From the NCBI GenBank assembly GCA_949130495.1, contig OX422211.1, forward strand, positions 397,417,049 to 397,481,048: DNA of 64,000 nt. The letters run 5' to 3'. Below are positions 21,939-35,611 of the stretch, in pieces. The notes beneath the pieces are model-generated. The model was not told the origin of the DNA and made no database searches. It saw only the letters and a program-made list of their open reading frames with translations. The position numbers and the translations under genes were made by a program. The stretch is from Sambucus nigra. Taxonomy: Eukaryota; Streptophyta; Magnoliopsida; Dipsacales; Adoxaceae. The stretch's first letter is position 1; each line of letters starts with the position of its first letter.

Positions 21939-24813
21939 TGTGACACCCCGACTAATTAAATACCGGGTAGCTACTCCTTTATTAAATTAATTCAAAATGC
22001 CAAGTTGGTCCAGTTAATAGCATCACTGTCGAAAACATTTTAATGATTACTAACCACCTAGTATTTAAAAAGTAAGTGCCAAATTTTAATTTAAGTCTGA
22101 TTAACATGCAACAAGTGTAATAAAGAATAATAACACCATTCACCATAATGAAGTAAAAAAGAGTAACCATCACATAACGTAAAATAAAGTCTGGAGGAAA
22201 AAATCCTCACTACAATTCCACAACTAAAATAAGTAAACCGAAAACTAACAGTACATGCCAAAGTCTGAAAACTGTAATGGAAATGTAACTCTAATAGAAA
22301 TGGGCAACATGCCCTAGAACTGATAGATAATGAAACTGGAATCCAAGTGATCGAAGCATCTACAAGCAAATCCCTGTAGCTTCCACAAACAGCTACAGCT
22401 CGTCACCAGAATGAGTATCCTATGCATGGTGTCCTTGTGGCTGGGCACCTAAAATGGTTTTACAAGAAAAGTAGATTTGAAAAGCAAACGGGTCAGAGCC
22501 CGAATGTGGAGTTATATTTTAAAAACCTGCAAGTGCTTTAAAAACATTTAAAACATTAAATGCAAAGTACATGTTAGGACGTGCACTCACATGATATTCT
22601 CACCTCTCGTCTAACTGTGCACTCCTAATGTAAGTACCCATCTATAACGATACAAACCACTAGCTAAGTGTTATTCTATCTAGCTAGACTGCCATAGGTC
22701 CTACCCTTATTACTCGGTTCTATTAACATCATAACGCTCGTAATTAAGTAGGGGTTTAACGTAAACTCAGATGCTCAATATGCAATATAAATCACTATCA
22801 GTTAACCCGTTATATATCTCGAAACAATACCGTAAATATACGTAATTATATTCACAACATTAACATGAAGGTTCCCATTAATTAAGTGTATATTATTCAC
22901 ATCATAAATATACAATATAAGCACCTCGAGAACTAAGTTGTGGTGCACACATACTCTGCTATCCATCCCGGTACATCACGTACGTAAGGATTACATATTC
23001 CGAATCTCTCAGGAATAGTTCACAGATAACAACATCACAAATAACGGAGGCGAACACAGTCACATCACATAGGTCACGCACATACCTACGCTCCTACGAT
23101 CAGCGGACTTATTAATATCCCAATAAGTCTTTCTATGACCTATGTTCATCAAGGTAACCAGTCTAAATCCGGGCAACACAAGGATTAGAGGGCCCTAAGC
23201 GAACGCAAACCTCCCGTGATAGCAAGTATGGTAGGTATGTCATACACACAATTTATATACCAATACTAAGTAAACACACATCTTAGTAATCCCGTAGTTT
23301 AATCGTAGTACATATCGCATTCTCGTACTAACTTATAATTATCGCAATTTATACTATTCCAGTTTATCATCATACGCGCCATAATCTATTCTCACGTCGT
23401 AGTAGACACTCACGTCTCAACCCAAACGGTTCATTGAATTAAATCTCTCGTATATAATTTACTCCTCGTAATAACCCAAAAGTCCCAAATCTAACATTAC
23501 ATCATCATCGGAATATTATCTATAACCTCGAACAAGTTTACGGGACTCCAAAAATCAAAACAGTCCAAAAAGACCTAAACTGTCAACTCGTTAGAAGTCT
23601 CGTTCGAACGAGACTGTTCGAACGAGGCTCCCTTTCGTTAGAACGACTGGTCAATTCGTTAGAAGCTCGTTCGAACGAGTTCGTTCGAACGACCTGGGCA
23701 GGGGCTTCTAACGAACTACCAGATTCGTCCCAGATTTTCCTAAAACTCGTTTTTCACCATTTTTACTCCTCAAATCTCTTCTAAACTAAGTCCCAACAAT
23801 CGTTTTAAGGTCTCTAAACAATCCTAAACATATTATAATCACATCCTAACACGTTTTGAAGGATTAATCCATTCTAACATCAACCAGATTTACAAATCTC
23901 TACACTTTTTCCCAATTTATCAAGAACATGAACCCTAACTTTTTGAACCATGAATTAACTCAATATAAATCCATTTTATATTCTTCCAATCACAAATATT
24001 ATGGGAATACTCATCTACCTATCATTCTACATGCATTTCTCCTCAAGATTTTCAAGTTCTAAGATCCAAACTACATGGGTTTTCATTATCTTTCAAGAAC
24101 AATTGATATTCTGAAATTTTCTAACATGGAAGGAACATTCTACGAATTTAAATATAATCAAAACACTTGCCTTGATTGTCTCTGAGTTTGGATGATGGTT
24201 TGATGAAGATTTCTGCAGAATTTCTTCTCTTCTCCAAGCTTCTTATCCAATGGTGGCTTAAGGTGGCTAGGGTTTGATTTGGGGAACTTAGAAAACTCTT
24301 CTAATAACCTACGTAGCCATCTAGGTTAATATGGGTTGGTTAGGGGCTTAGTGGGTCAAATCCACATCAGATGTAATTAACCAATTTTCGTCACTTTTAA
24401 TTCCTCAAAATGTAAAATTACCAAAATACCCTTTAAGTTGCCGGTATGGCCTAAAAATACCCCAGGACCCAAACTACACCCCCGGCTAGTGTTTTCTGAC
24501 TATCTCGACCCTTCTGGACGCGTTGGAGCACTCAAAACGACCATACGGATAATAGAAATAAAAATCACTTTTATAATTAAAATAATATACCATGACGCGG
24601 CGGTCACACGCGTCTCAACAAAATTCTCAAATTGCCGTATATCAATCTCACGACAAATTTTATAATTCCAAATTCATATATAATCATATATGCACATAAT
24701 CAAATACCAACTCGCATCTCGTTAGTATTTATAACCCGGATTAATTTCCAATTAATACGCATTTAATTAATTAATCCCAAAAATAAATATAGCCAAAAGT
24801 ACGGGGTATTACA
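21939..24813 (-). repeat. Tekay-like 5' LTR (2875 bp)
   Basis: The plus strand runs from TGTGACACCCCGACTAATTA to CGGGGTATTACA, so on its own strand it starts TGTAATACCCCG and ends GGGGTGTCACA. It holds a palindrome cluster at 23587-23720 with several TCGTTCGAACGA cores and TCGTTAGAA words. A block CTGACTATCTCGACCCTTC at about 24497 is shared with the other Gypsy LTRs of the window. It is homologous to the LTR at 61090-64000. Confidence 0.88.
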
Positions 24814-25429
24814 TATAGTTGGTATAATCACTCATAGTAAGTTGTATCCTTGTGTAATTTCCCATCAATAAAATGCTATTAGATAACAGCTCCAATATGT
24901 TAATGATATGATGATGTTGAAGAGGTAAATATTACACCTACGATGTCTGATGTACATATGGATCCCTTTAGATATGAGATCAACAATCTGGTTATAATTC
25001 TCCAATAGTTGTTCACAACTGTAACAGCTGTTGTAAATTATAAGAGGAATTTGAAGAAGTTAAAATTAAAGTTACACCCTCTAGTGTATATGTTGATCTT
25101 CTTATGTAAAATATAATTGTGTTTCGTATTTCGTAGGAGATTAATTAGGTCTAAGATGATCCGTACATAGTAATCGGGTTAACCATTATCGCGTCACATA
25201 CGGGTAAAAATGACACACCTTCTTATCTCAATGGGCTTTTAGTGTTCATTGACATTTACTTTTAATGGTTTTCAATACACGGGTCACATTCGGGCATAAA
25301 TACAATTGGTTCCGACATTGGTTGTTAGTGACCAATCATTTGGAATTTTAATTGTTTTCAACACACACGTATCATTTTACATAAATTTTATTTATTATTG
25401 GGGAAATACTTTAATAAATGGGTAATTTT
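24814..25429. other. Spacer between two Gypsy elements, no gene recognised
   Basis: This is AT-rich DNA with no supported frame. It is part of the host sequence into which the plus-strand Gypsy element inserted; its continuation is at 35612. Confidence 0.5.
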
Positions 25430-28321
25430 TGTAATACCTCATATTTTTGTGGAATTTTATTTTAATTATGTAATTTGGATTAATTGATTTAAATGGAGAA
25501 ACTTTAATTTATCATTAATCCAGATTTAATTGTAATAATTACTAGCATGACGAGAGTTACTATTTATCGAAATTAATTACCTGGAATATTACTTAGCGAA
25601 TAAAATAATATATGAATATGAGAATATTATTTTGGTCAGGAGTGATATATACAGTAGCTACAATACATTTAGTTGGGAGTCGCGTGTGAGTCGTGTCAAT
25701 ATTACTTTATTGAGCTAAAAAGGATAATTTATTTTTAAGTAACTTGTATGACCATTTTGAGCGCGCCAGTGTGTCTGGAAGGGTCGAAATAGTCAGAAAA
25801 CACAACTCAGGTGTTTCATTTGGATTCTGGGGCATTTTAGCCCAAATTGACACCCTGGAGGGGTATTTTGGTCCTTTGAAATTTTTGGGAATTATAGTGG
25901 ACGAAAATTAGGAATTAAATAATGGTTGTATGTGGGTTATAAGAAGTTATCAGTTTCCAACTTACGTGAGAGAGAAGGAGAGAACCAAAAAAGGGAGAAG
26001 AACAGATATGTGATTTGGGCCAAATATTCAAGTTCTTCCACCGAAAATCACACCAACGCGCAGATCGCGAAGAGAGGAGCACCTACATACCAATTTTATT
26101 CAACAATTCGAAGGATCATGAAAAGGAAAGTGTTTATCTTGCTAAAAATTTTGAGCATATACGATTCATGTTAACACTAGTTTATGAGATAACCATTGAT
26201 GCTATGAATTTGAGACAGAATCGCCACAAAATTGTGAAATTGGAAGATAGGTTTGCATGTAGATGATTAACTCTATGATGGTAAAGTTAAATCTAGAAAT
26301 TTTACATTATAATCATGAAAATAATTGGGTGTTTCGAATGATTGTTCATGGTGGGTTTATTATTAATGGACTTTTAGAGATAGAAGACATTAGTTTAGAT
26401 TCCCTACGATTGTGTAAGGATTTGTCATTTAAATTATTTTAGAAAGTACCCTATTATGATTAGGAATAGTTTAGAATCATTGATTGGGTGTTTGGATGAA
26501 TTTTAGACGAATTTGGATGAGGAAAATATTGGAAAAATGAACTTTGGATGAACAGGGGAACCCTCAGAATTTTCGTCCGAAGACCTGCCCAGATCATTCG
26601 AACGACCTGGTTCGAACTAGAATTCCAATGAGATTTTGAGTTCGATCGAATGAACTCATTCGAATGACCTCGTTTGAACGAGAATCCTGGACTTCTAACG
26701 ATATTTTAGAATGCTCATTTTTTGCCCGGACAAGTTAGAATCTTTCTAGGTGGTCCAAGTGAGAGAAGTTAAACCTACGCTATCATCGAATGATTTGAAT
26801 TCCTAGTTAGTAGTGAGTTGAGAGCATGATTATTCAAGGGGATATAGCGGAATGATAATTCCTTTAAGAGAATGTACTTATTAGAGAGATAAGTTGTATG
26901 GTTGTAACATTGTGAGAAGTAGAGGCGTTAATGCTACGTCTAAACTCGGGGATTTGGGTTACGTTAAATTCCTATTCTATAGAATAAGTTATGTGCATAC
27001 TTATTGATGAACTATTATGTGTATAACATACCTACGTTGCTTGCTATCGAGCGGAGGTTGCGCGTTGTGGACAATCATGCCTTGAGGAGCCTTCGGGTGG
27101 GATAATGGTTTGTACCACTAGAGCATAGAACCTAGGTACGAACTATCTGTGAGAACGGTAGTGATGACGGTCGTATGGGTGCGTAGGAATATGCGTAGCC
27201 CATCGTCTTGGGGCTATGTTCACCTCCAATATATTTGTTTTGTTTTGATGGTTCGCGAGAGACTGAATCTTTAGTCCTTTATGCAAATGAGCGATGCAAC
27301 AAGACATGATATCAGAGTATCCAGGTACCGCAGATGTGTCTCGGGGTGCAATATTGTGTGTGTGTGTATATATATATATGAGATAGAGTGAATGTATGTA
27401 TATACTTACATTTATATCTACTATGTGAATATAGTAGGTAAAATTTACAATGAAATCCAAAATGAATTAAGTAGCGAACACTTAATGGTAGTAAACTGAA
27501 AGTGTCTATTTATGCTAAAGTGGGATTGATTATATGTATTATACATTGCGAGAGATATAATCGGGGACGGTATCAAACTATGATGGGTTATTAGATAGGA
27601 AGAACTAGTTAGTATGGGAATAGAATGAGTGGGATTTGAATATTCGCTAGGCGTGCACACTAAATGAGAGGTGAGCATTCCCAAGTGAGTTCGATAATTA
27701 ATATAATAAATATATGTGCTAATAAATCATTTTAAGCACTTGCTGGTTTTTAAATTGTTTTCAACTCAGGCTCTGACCCGTTTTTGGCAAATCTCTTTTC
27801 TTGTCAAATTATTTGAGGTGCTCAGCCACAGGGACACCAGGCTTAGGAGTTCCATTCATTCGACGAGCTGTAGCTGTTGTGGAAGCTACAGGACTTTGGT
27901 AGTAGACGCCTCGGAGTCTATCAATCCTTGCTTTTGAGTATTTACATTAGTTGGACATGTTATCCCTTCTTATTTACATATTCAAAGATTTGAGATTTAG
28001 TTCATTACTATACTCAGTTGTTGGTTTTATTTAGTTGGATTATTGTATTTGACTTTTGACTGGAAGTGTTTACTCCAGCTCCTTTATATTATGTCAGATA
28101 TTACATTTCTCATAAGTTGGATTGAATGGTGAATGTTTAGTTTTCCTTAAATGGTTTAAATTAATTGATAAGATAAAATTTTGACATCAACCTTTTTAAA
28201 TATTAGGTAGTTAGTTTTATTAATATATTTTTCGGCAATGATGCATAATCTGAACCACTGGATATTCTAATTTAATTAATAAAGGACCGATCATCCGTAT
28301 TTAATTAGGTCAGGCTTCACA
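25430..28321 (+). repeat. 5' LTR (2892 bp) of the plus-strand Tekay-like element
   Basis: It starts TGTAATACC and ends GGCTTCACA, followed two bases later by the primer site. It contains the palindromic block at 26585-26700 (TCATTCGAACGACC, CTCATTCGAATGACC) and a GTGTGTATATATAT microsatellite near 27357. Compared with the 3' LTR it has two extra segments, about 26400-26590 and 27397-27627. Confidence 0.9.
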
Positions 28322-28323
28322 GG

Positions 28324-28335
28324 TGGTATCAGAGC
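28324..28335 (+). other. Gypsy primer binding site (initiator tRNA-Met type)
   Basis: TGGTATCAGAGC lies two bases after the 5' LTR end and is followed by ATCAGG, exactly as in the truncated minus-strand relative at 21925. Confidence 0.85.
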
Positions 28336-28504
28336 ATCAGGTTTTAGAGTCCTTAGGATCTATACGGCTTATTATATTTTCTGTGTAGCTATCTTTGAAG
28401 TAGAGCCATATATTTAGGACTTTTGTATTCATTTTCACGCATTTTACGTCTTCAGCTAATTGAGATATTTACTGTGGACTTATAAAGATTCTCTCTCATT
28501 TTAG

Positions 28505-29640
28505 ATGCCTCCCAGACATGCACAGGGAGCCAATAGTGATGGCCATCCCGATCCCTATCCAGCTCTTGCCCAGGGAATGATGAATGTTGCGAAAGTTGTT
28601 GCTATTGTAGCACATGCAGTTAACGCAGCATTAGTCGTGGTATAACAGGCTCCACCACATGCACCGGTAGTGGCTCCATCACCAGTTAACGCTCTCCCTT
28701 CTTCACAGGAGCGCGTCAGGGATGCCTTCCAGAAGGCACACACTCTAGAGTTCGCAGGGAGTTCAGATATGGTAAAGGCGAGCCAGTGGAAGAAAGATAT
28801 ATAGAGGAATCTGAGGATGTATGAGTGCACTGAGGTGAAAAAGAAGAATCTGGTTACCTTTAAGTTAGTAGGAGTAACGTTAAAGTGGTGGGAGTCCATC
28901 ACCATTGCGTAGGATAGAGACAACTTGACCATCAGGGATTTCTGGGTGTGGTTTGACCATAAGTACTTCCCTTCTGCCGTGCAGACCGAGATGAGGCAAA
29001 AGCTACTGAACCTTAAGCAGGAAAGAAAGATAGTTGCTGAGTATGAAGAGGAATTTACAAACCTTATGAATCTAGTTCCAGATGAGATACCAATAGAGGA
29101 GGATAAGATTTATATATTCATGAATGGTCTGACTTTGAAGATTTGCGAGCACTTGTTAGGGAATCTTTCATTGGCCACTTATTCTGATGTGGTTAATGCT
29201 GCCCTACTACATTGTCAAGACCACCGCTTCCATTAGCAGGGAAGAAAATGATTTGGGGATTCCAGCCAGCAGCGCCGAATAGGAGGTAATGGTAACGGTG
29301 GGACATCCGCAGCTCAGGTATAAGTCTATCAGGCTGAGAAGGGTTTCCATCAGGGAGATTTTGCTAAGAGATTCCATTTTGGAGATTTCAGACAAGGGCA
29401 TGGAGGTTTTAGGCAGGTCCATCAGGGCCAGCAACTATTTCAATAGGCCCAAGGGAGGGGAGGCAACGACCATCATGGCTGAGGGAAACAGGTTCAGAGA
29501 GGAGGACACTTTCCAGGGAGGTGTTTCACTTGGGGAAATACTAGCCACAAGTGCCAGGACTGTCCCTAGAGGGGTAGATCCAATAGAAGGAGGTAGGGCG
29601 CTCATCATGAGCCCCAACGATCATTATTTCTATCCGCCCT
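28505..29640 (+). pseudogene. Gag of the plus-strand Tekay-like element
   Basis: ATG at 28505 (MPPRHAQGANSDGHPDPYPA) opens a frame alignable with the gag at 21770. It passes through the capsid-like region (FWVWFDHKYFPSAVQTEMR, GNLSLATYSDVVNAALLHCQ). Several TAG stops replace what are CAG or TGG codons in the relative. The zinc knuckle near 29530 reads C-F-T-W-G-N-T-S-H-K-C-Q-D-C, with the second zinc-binding Cys changed to Trp. Frameshifts follow from about 29240. Confidence 0.85.
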
Positions 29641-29796
29641 CAAAGCACCACCCCAGGTTCCAACCTTGACAGCTATTCCAGTAGCTCTAGTACAGCAAGG
29701 TCAGTTGTAGTATGGGAGTGTCTACAACATCCATCAAGCCCCAATTCATCAGGTGCCACCCTCTGTTGAGCATACGTTTCCTATCCATAGTACTAT

Positions 29797-32700
29797 GTGG
29801 CGCATTTGTTTGACACGAGGGCATCACACCACTTTATAGCTACTAGTTTTGCGCGTGCCACAGGGTTATTAGACACAACAGAGAGTACGGTGACTTGCGT
29901 TGTTGATCTTCTTTATACGCAAGGGAGTAGGTATAGAGATTGGGATTTTGACTTTGCCAGCAGATATGCTAGTCTTAGATATGCACGAGCATGACGTCAT
30001 TATTGTCATGGATTGGATTTCTTCTTATAGAGCTATGATAGACTGTTTTAGTAGGAGTATCATCTTTGATATATCGGGATAGGAGAAGTTCCTAGTGGCG
30101 ATGCCTCATCCTGAGGGAGGATTGTCCACCCATTTATATTACACAGAGGAGGATACCTCTAGAGACATAGTGATCCCCATTAATTTGATTCTCGTAGTTC
30201 ATGAGTTTTCTGATGTGTTCCAGAATATATCGGGACTACCGCCTAGCCGAGAGATAGATTTTGTCATAGACTTGATACCGGGCACTCTACCAATAGCCCG
30301 AGCACCCTACCGCATGGCTCCAACTAAGATGAGAGAGTTTCGGGACCAGATTGAGCAGCTGTTGGGACAGGGCTTCATCCGTAGGAGTACCTCACCTTGG
30401 GGTGCTCCCGTATTATTTATAAAGAAAAAAGATGGTTTGTTGAGGTTGTGTGTGGACTATCTAAAGTTGAACAAAGTCACGATACGGAATAAGTATTCGT
30501 TGCCTCGAATCGATGACTTGTTCGACCAATTGAGAGGGGTTGCTTTCTTCTCAAAGATAGATTTGAGGTCGGGCTATCACCAGCTACGGATCCGGGAGCA
30601 GGACGTATCAAAGACCGCATTCTTGACGAGATATGGATTTTATGAATTTCGAGTGATGTCGTTATGACTGATGAATGCCCCGACTATTTTCATGGACTTA
30701 ATGAACAGGGTGTTCAGAGAGTTTCTAGATCAACTTGTCATCGTCTTCATTGATGACATCTTGATTTATTCACGGACTGAGTAGGAGCATGCCGAGCATC
30801 TGAGGATGGTTTTGTAAACACTGCATGAGCATGAGTTGTACGCAAAGAATGAAAAGTGTGGATTCTATCTGAAGGAGGTTCAGTTCTTAGGTCATATAAT
30901 CGCTGAGGAGGGTATATCGATAGATTCGAGAAAGGTGTCAGCTGTGAGGGAGTGGGGGCAGCCCACAACACTGACTGAGGTATGTAGTTTCTTGGGGCTA
31001 GTAGGATACTACATGAGATTTATTCGTGGATTCTCGAAGATAGAGGGTCCGTTGATAAACTTGACTCGCAAAGGGATGTCATTTATATGGGATGATGCTT
31101 GTTATTTTGCCTATGATGAGTTGGAGGACAAACTGACTTCAGCACCAGTTCTATCACTATCGAGGCCCGGGTTGGAGTACTTGGTCTACACTGATGCGTC
31201 CTTGTCAGGATTTGGGGGTGTGCTTCAACAGGAGGATAAGGTAATTGCTTATGCTTCCCATAAGCTTAAGCCTCACGAGAGGAATTACCACACCCCACGA
31301 CTTGGAGTTAGCGACAACCGTGTTTACATTACGGATATGGAGGCATTATCTCTTGGGGGAGAAATTTTGCATGTTCACGGATCACAAATCCCTACAGTAT
31401 ATGTTCACACAGCGGGAGCTGAATATGCATCAGCGGAGGTGGCTGGAATTTGTGAAGGACTACCAATTCGACATCCATTACCATATGAGGAAGGCTAATG
31501 TGGTAACAGACGCATTAAGCCGTAGGCTAACAGATGAGGTGGATGAGGTGTGGAATGCAAAATGGAAAGAACTCGGGCATCAGGATGCAGTTGCCCACTC
31601 ATTCATGTCGGTGATGACAGTTACACGTGAGATAGTTACTAGGGTCATACAGGCTCAGGCAGCAGATTCCTTCTCTTAGGATCGGATTTTCTAGCTTCTA
31701 GCCAAGGGAGCAGAGTCTTTCTTCGTTATCTCAGATAAGGGTTTACACTTTAATGGCAGATTAGTAGGCCCAGAGAGGGAGGAGTTGCAGCATGCAGTGA
31801 TGACAAAGTCATACGGTTCATGATTTACGGTACATCCCGGAGGGGATAAGGTGTACCAGGATATGAGGCGATAATATCGATGGAGAAGAAGGACATCTCC
31901 GAGTTTGTTTCGAGGTGTGCCACTTGTCAGTTAGTGAAGACAGACCATCAGAGACCGGGAGGACTACTACATCCATTAGAGATCCCTATGAGGAAATAGG
32001 AGAGCATTTCCATGGATTTCATTACAGGGCTACCTACATCGCAGAGACATCACGATTCCATATGGGTGATTATGGATCTGTTAACTAAGGTGGCTCATTT
32101 TGTGCTAGTTCGGACAGACTATACTATGGGGAAGTATGGTCAGATTTTCATTGCCGAGATTTTCCCCTTGATATTGTGTTCGACCAGGACAAGATTTTTG
32201 TGTCTAGATTTTGGGAGAGTTTCTAGCAGGTCATGGGTACGGAGTTACAGTTGAGTTAGTCCTACCACCCGTAGATGGACGGGCAGACAGAGAAAACAAA
32301 TAATATGTTGGAGGACATGTTACGGATGTGTGTCCTAGATTTTGGATGGGGATAGGAACAGTACCTTCCACTGGTGGAGATTTCTTATAATAACTCCTAC
32401 CAGTTTATGATTGGCATGGATCCGTTTGAGGCATTGTATGGCAGACCCTGCCATTCTCCAGCATGTTGGCTTGAAGTGGGGGGAAACAAGTTACTTGGGC
32501 TGGAGGTGATTCAAGACACCTCGGCTAAGGTTGAGTTGATACGGAGTCGCATTCAGGTTTCTCAGGACCGACGGAAGAGCTACGCTGATGCAAAAATATT
32601 TTTTAGAGAGTTTAGTGTTGGGGATCAGGTGTTATTGTGAGTATCTCCTATCAAGGGGGTAATGCGGTTCGAAAAGAAAGGGAAGTTGGTGCCGAGGTAT

Positions 32701-33054
32701 GTGGGGTCATTCCCTATTATTGAGGGGATTGGGCCATTAGCTTATCGACTTGGATTACCGGAGCACTTGCATAGGATTCATGTTGTGTTTCACATTTTGT
32801 CACTGAGGGGATATCTTCGAGATGATTTGGCCCACATCCATATTACCTTAGAAGAAATTGATCTACAACCGGATAGTTCCTACGAGGAGGGACCAGTTTC
32901 CATTTTGGACCGTAGTATGAGGAAGTTGAGGTCAAAGATAGTGTCATTAGTACGAGTGTAGTGGAGGCATCATAATGTAGAGGAGTCTACCTGGGAGCAT
33001 GAGGATGACATGCGTGAAAAGTATCCAGAGTTATTTCCACCAGGTATACCTTGA
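29797..33054 (+). pseudogene. Gypsy pol polyprotein with chromodomain, broken
   Basis: The protease near 29800 reads LFDTRASHHFIA, so the glycine of the DTGA active site is Arg. RT lies at 30095-31150 with [12 protein letters not shown] and an intact FIDDILIYS catalytic motif, and a TGA sits just before LMNAPTIF. RNase H (YTDASLSGFGGVL, then TDALSRR) spans 31180-31530 with a frameshift near 31285. Integrase at 31680-32640 keeps CATCQLVK, a D in SMDFITGLP, and GQTEKTNN. The chromodomain-like end (HHNVEESTWEHEDDMREKYP) closes at TGA 33052-33054. At least ten stops or shifts rule out a functional polyprotein. Confidence 0.9.
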
Positions 33055-33090
33055 TTTAGCCTTTTTCTGAATTTTGGGACGAAATTCTGT

Positions 33091-33104
33091 TATTAGGGGG
33101 GAAG
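33091..33104 (+). other. Polypurine tract before the 3' LTR
   Basis: TATTAGGGGGGAAG ends two bases before the LTR start TGTAATACC, as expected for plus-strand priming. Confidence 0.8.
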
Positions 33105-33106
33105 TA

Positions 33107-35606
33107 TGTAATACCCCGTATTTTTGTGGAATTTTATTTTAATTATGGAATTTGGATTAATTGATTTAAATGGAGAAAATTTAATTTATAATTAATCCAG
33201 ATTTAATTGTAATAATTACTAGCGTGACGAGAGTTAGTATTTATCGAAAATAATTACGTGGAATATTACTTAGAAAGTAAAGTAATATATGAATATGAGA
33301 ATATTATTTTGGCCGGGAATGAAATATACGGTAGTTACAATATACTTAGTTGGGACGCGCGTGTGAGTCACGTGTGAGTCATGTCAGTATTACTTTATTG
33401 AGCTAAAAAGGATAATTTATTTTTAAGTAACTCATATGACTATTTTGAGCACGCCAGTGTGTCCGTAACGGTCAAAATAGTCAAAAAACACTACTCGGGT
33501 GTTTCATTTGGATTCCGGGGCATTTTAGCCAAAAATGACACCCTGGAGGGGTATTTTGGTCCTTTGGAATTTTTAGGAATTATAATGGACGAATATTAGG
33601 AATTAAATAAGGGTTGTATTTGGGTTAGGAGAACTTATCACTTTCCAACTTACTTTAGGGAGAAGGAGAGAACAAAAAAGGGATAAGAACACATAGGTGA
33701 TTTGGGCCAAAGATTCAAGTTCTTCGACCGAAAATCACACCAACACGTAGATCGCGAAGAGAGGAGCACCTAAATACAAATTTTGTTCTATAATTAAGAG
33801 GATCATGAAAAGGCAAGTGTTTATTTTGCTAAAAATTCTTAGCATTTATGATTCATGTTAACCCTAGTTTATGAGATAACCATTGATGCTATGAATTTGA
33901 GACTGAATCTCCATTAAATTATGAAATTGGAAGATAGGTTTGCATGTAGAACATTAACTCTATGCTGGTAAAGTTAAATATGGAAAGTTTACATTTTAAT
34001 CACGAAAATAATTGGGGGTTTTGAATGATTGTGCATGGTGGGTTTATTATTAATTGACTTTTAGAGATGGAAGACATTAGTTTAGAGGTCATTCGAACGA
34101 CCTCGTTCGAACAAGAATTCTAATGAGATTTTCAAAGAGATTTTGAGTTCGTTTTAAGTGAGTAGTTCGTTCGAACGAGAATCCTGGACTTCTAACGAGA
34201 TTTCAGAATGCTCATTTTTGGCCCGAACAAGTTAGAATCTTTCTAGGTTGGTCCAAGTGAGAGAAGTTAAACCTACTCTATCATGGAATGATTTGAATTC
34301 CTAGTTAGTAGTGAGTTGAGAGCATGATTATTCAAGGGGATATAGCGGGATGATAGTTCCTTAAAGAGAATGCACTTATTAGAGAGATATTTTGTATGGT
34401 TGTAACATTGTGAGTAGTAGAGATGTTAATGCTATGTCTAAACTCGGAGATTTGGGTTACGTGAAATTTCGATTCTATATAATAAGTTATGTGCATACTT
34501 ATTGATGAACTATTATTTGTATAACATACCTACATTACTTGCTATTGAGCGGAGGTTATGCATTGTGGACAATCATGCCTTGAACAGCCTTCGGGTGGGA
34601 TATTAGTTTGTACCACTAGAGCATAGAACCTAGGTACGAACTATTTGCGAGAACGATAGTGATGACGGTCATATGGGTGCATATGTATGTGCATAGCCCA
34701 TCGGCTTGGGACTATATTAGCCTCAAATATATGTGTTTTGTTTTGATAGTTCGTGAGAGACTGAACCTTTAGTCCTTTAAGCAAATGAGCGATGCAACAC
34801 GACATGATAGCAGAGTATGCAGGCACCACAGCTGTGTCTCGGGGTGCAATATTGTGTGTCTATATATATATATATGTGTGTGTGTATATATAGGATAGAG
34901 TGAATGTATGTAAATGATTGGGATTTGAATATTTGCTAGGCGTGCACACTAGATGAGGGGTGAGCATTACCTAGTGAGTTTGATAATTTAACATGATAAA
35001 TATATCTGTTAATAAATCATTTTAAGCACTTGCTGGTTTTTAAATTGTTTTCAACTCGGGCTCTGACCCGTTTTCTGCAAATCTCTTTTCTTGTCAAATT
35101 ATTTGAGGTGCTCAGCCACAGGGACACCAGGCTTAGGAGTTCCATTCATTCGACGAGTTGTAGCTGCTGTGGAAGCTACAGAACTTTGGTGGTAGAGGCA
35201 TCGGAGTCTATCATTCCTTACTTTTGAGTATTTACATCAGTTGGACATGTTTTCCCTTCTTATTTACATATTCAGAGATTTGAGATTTAGTTCATTACTC
35301 TTCTCAATTGTTGGTTTTATTTAGTTGGATTACTGTATTTGACTGGAAGTGTTTACTCCAGCTCCTTTATATTATGTTAGATATTACATTTCTCATAAGT
35401 TGGATTGAATGGTGAATGTTTAGTTTTCCTTAAAAGGTTTATATTAATTGATAAGATAAAATTTTGACATCAACCTTTTTAAATATTAGGTAGTTAGTTT
35501 TATTAATAAATTTTTCGGCAGTGATGCATAATCTGAGCAAACTCGATATTCCGATTTAATTAATAAATGACTGATCACTCGATATTTAATTGGGCGGAGT
35601 GTCACA
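33107..35606 (+). repeat. 3' LTR (2500 bp) of the plus-strand Tekay-like element
   Basis: It starts TGTAATACCCCG and ends GTGTCACA, followed by target duplication ATTTT. It is collinear with the 5' LTR except for two deletions totalling about 390 bp. The palindromic block at 34085-34190 keeps TTCGTTCGAACGAG. Confidence 0.9.
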
Positions 35607-35611
35607 ATTTT

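Larger units (their letters stand above)
19996..24813 (-). mobile_element. Ty3/Gypsy, Tekay-like, 3' half deleted
   Basis: The 5' LTR (24813 to 21939), primer site and gag-protease are present on the minus strand. At about 19996, shortly after the protease, homology stops in mid-frame and unrelated AT-rich DNA begins. RT, RNase H, integrase, chromodomain and the 3' LTR are absent. The gag wording is closely related to that of the plus-strand element at 25430-35606. The relatively open gag suggests a younger insertion than the others. Confidence 0.85.
25430..35606 (+). mobile_element. Ty3/Gypsy, Tekay-like chromodomain element, full length but dead
   Basis: Both LTRs (25430-28321 and 33107-35606), an initiator-Met primer site, gag, protease, RT, RNase H, integrase, a C-terminal chromodomain and a polypurine tract are recognisable in the standard Gypsy order. 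The 5-bp target duplication ATTTT is perfect (25425-25429 and 35607-35611). A TGTAATACC/GTCACA LTR of 2.5-2.9 kb with a chromodomain fits the Tekay/Del chromovirus lineage. The coding region contains many stops and frameshifts. Confidence 0.92.

Noticed and set aside
23598..23693. GTTCGAAC words resembling a Pol III B box (tRNA gene)
   Set aside because: No A box, no cloverleaf and no terminator at the right distance; the words are parts of palindromes.
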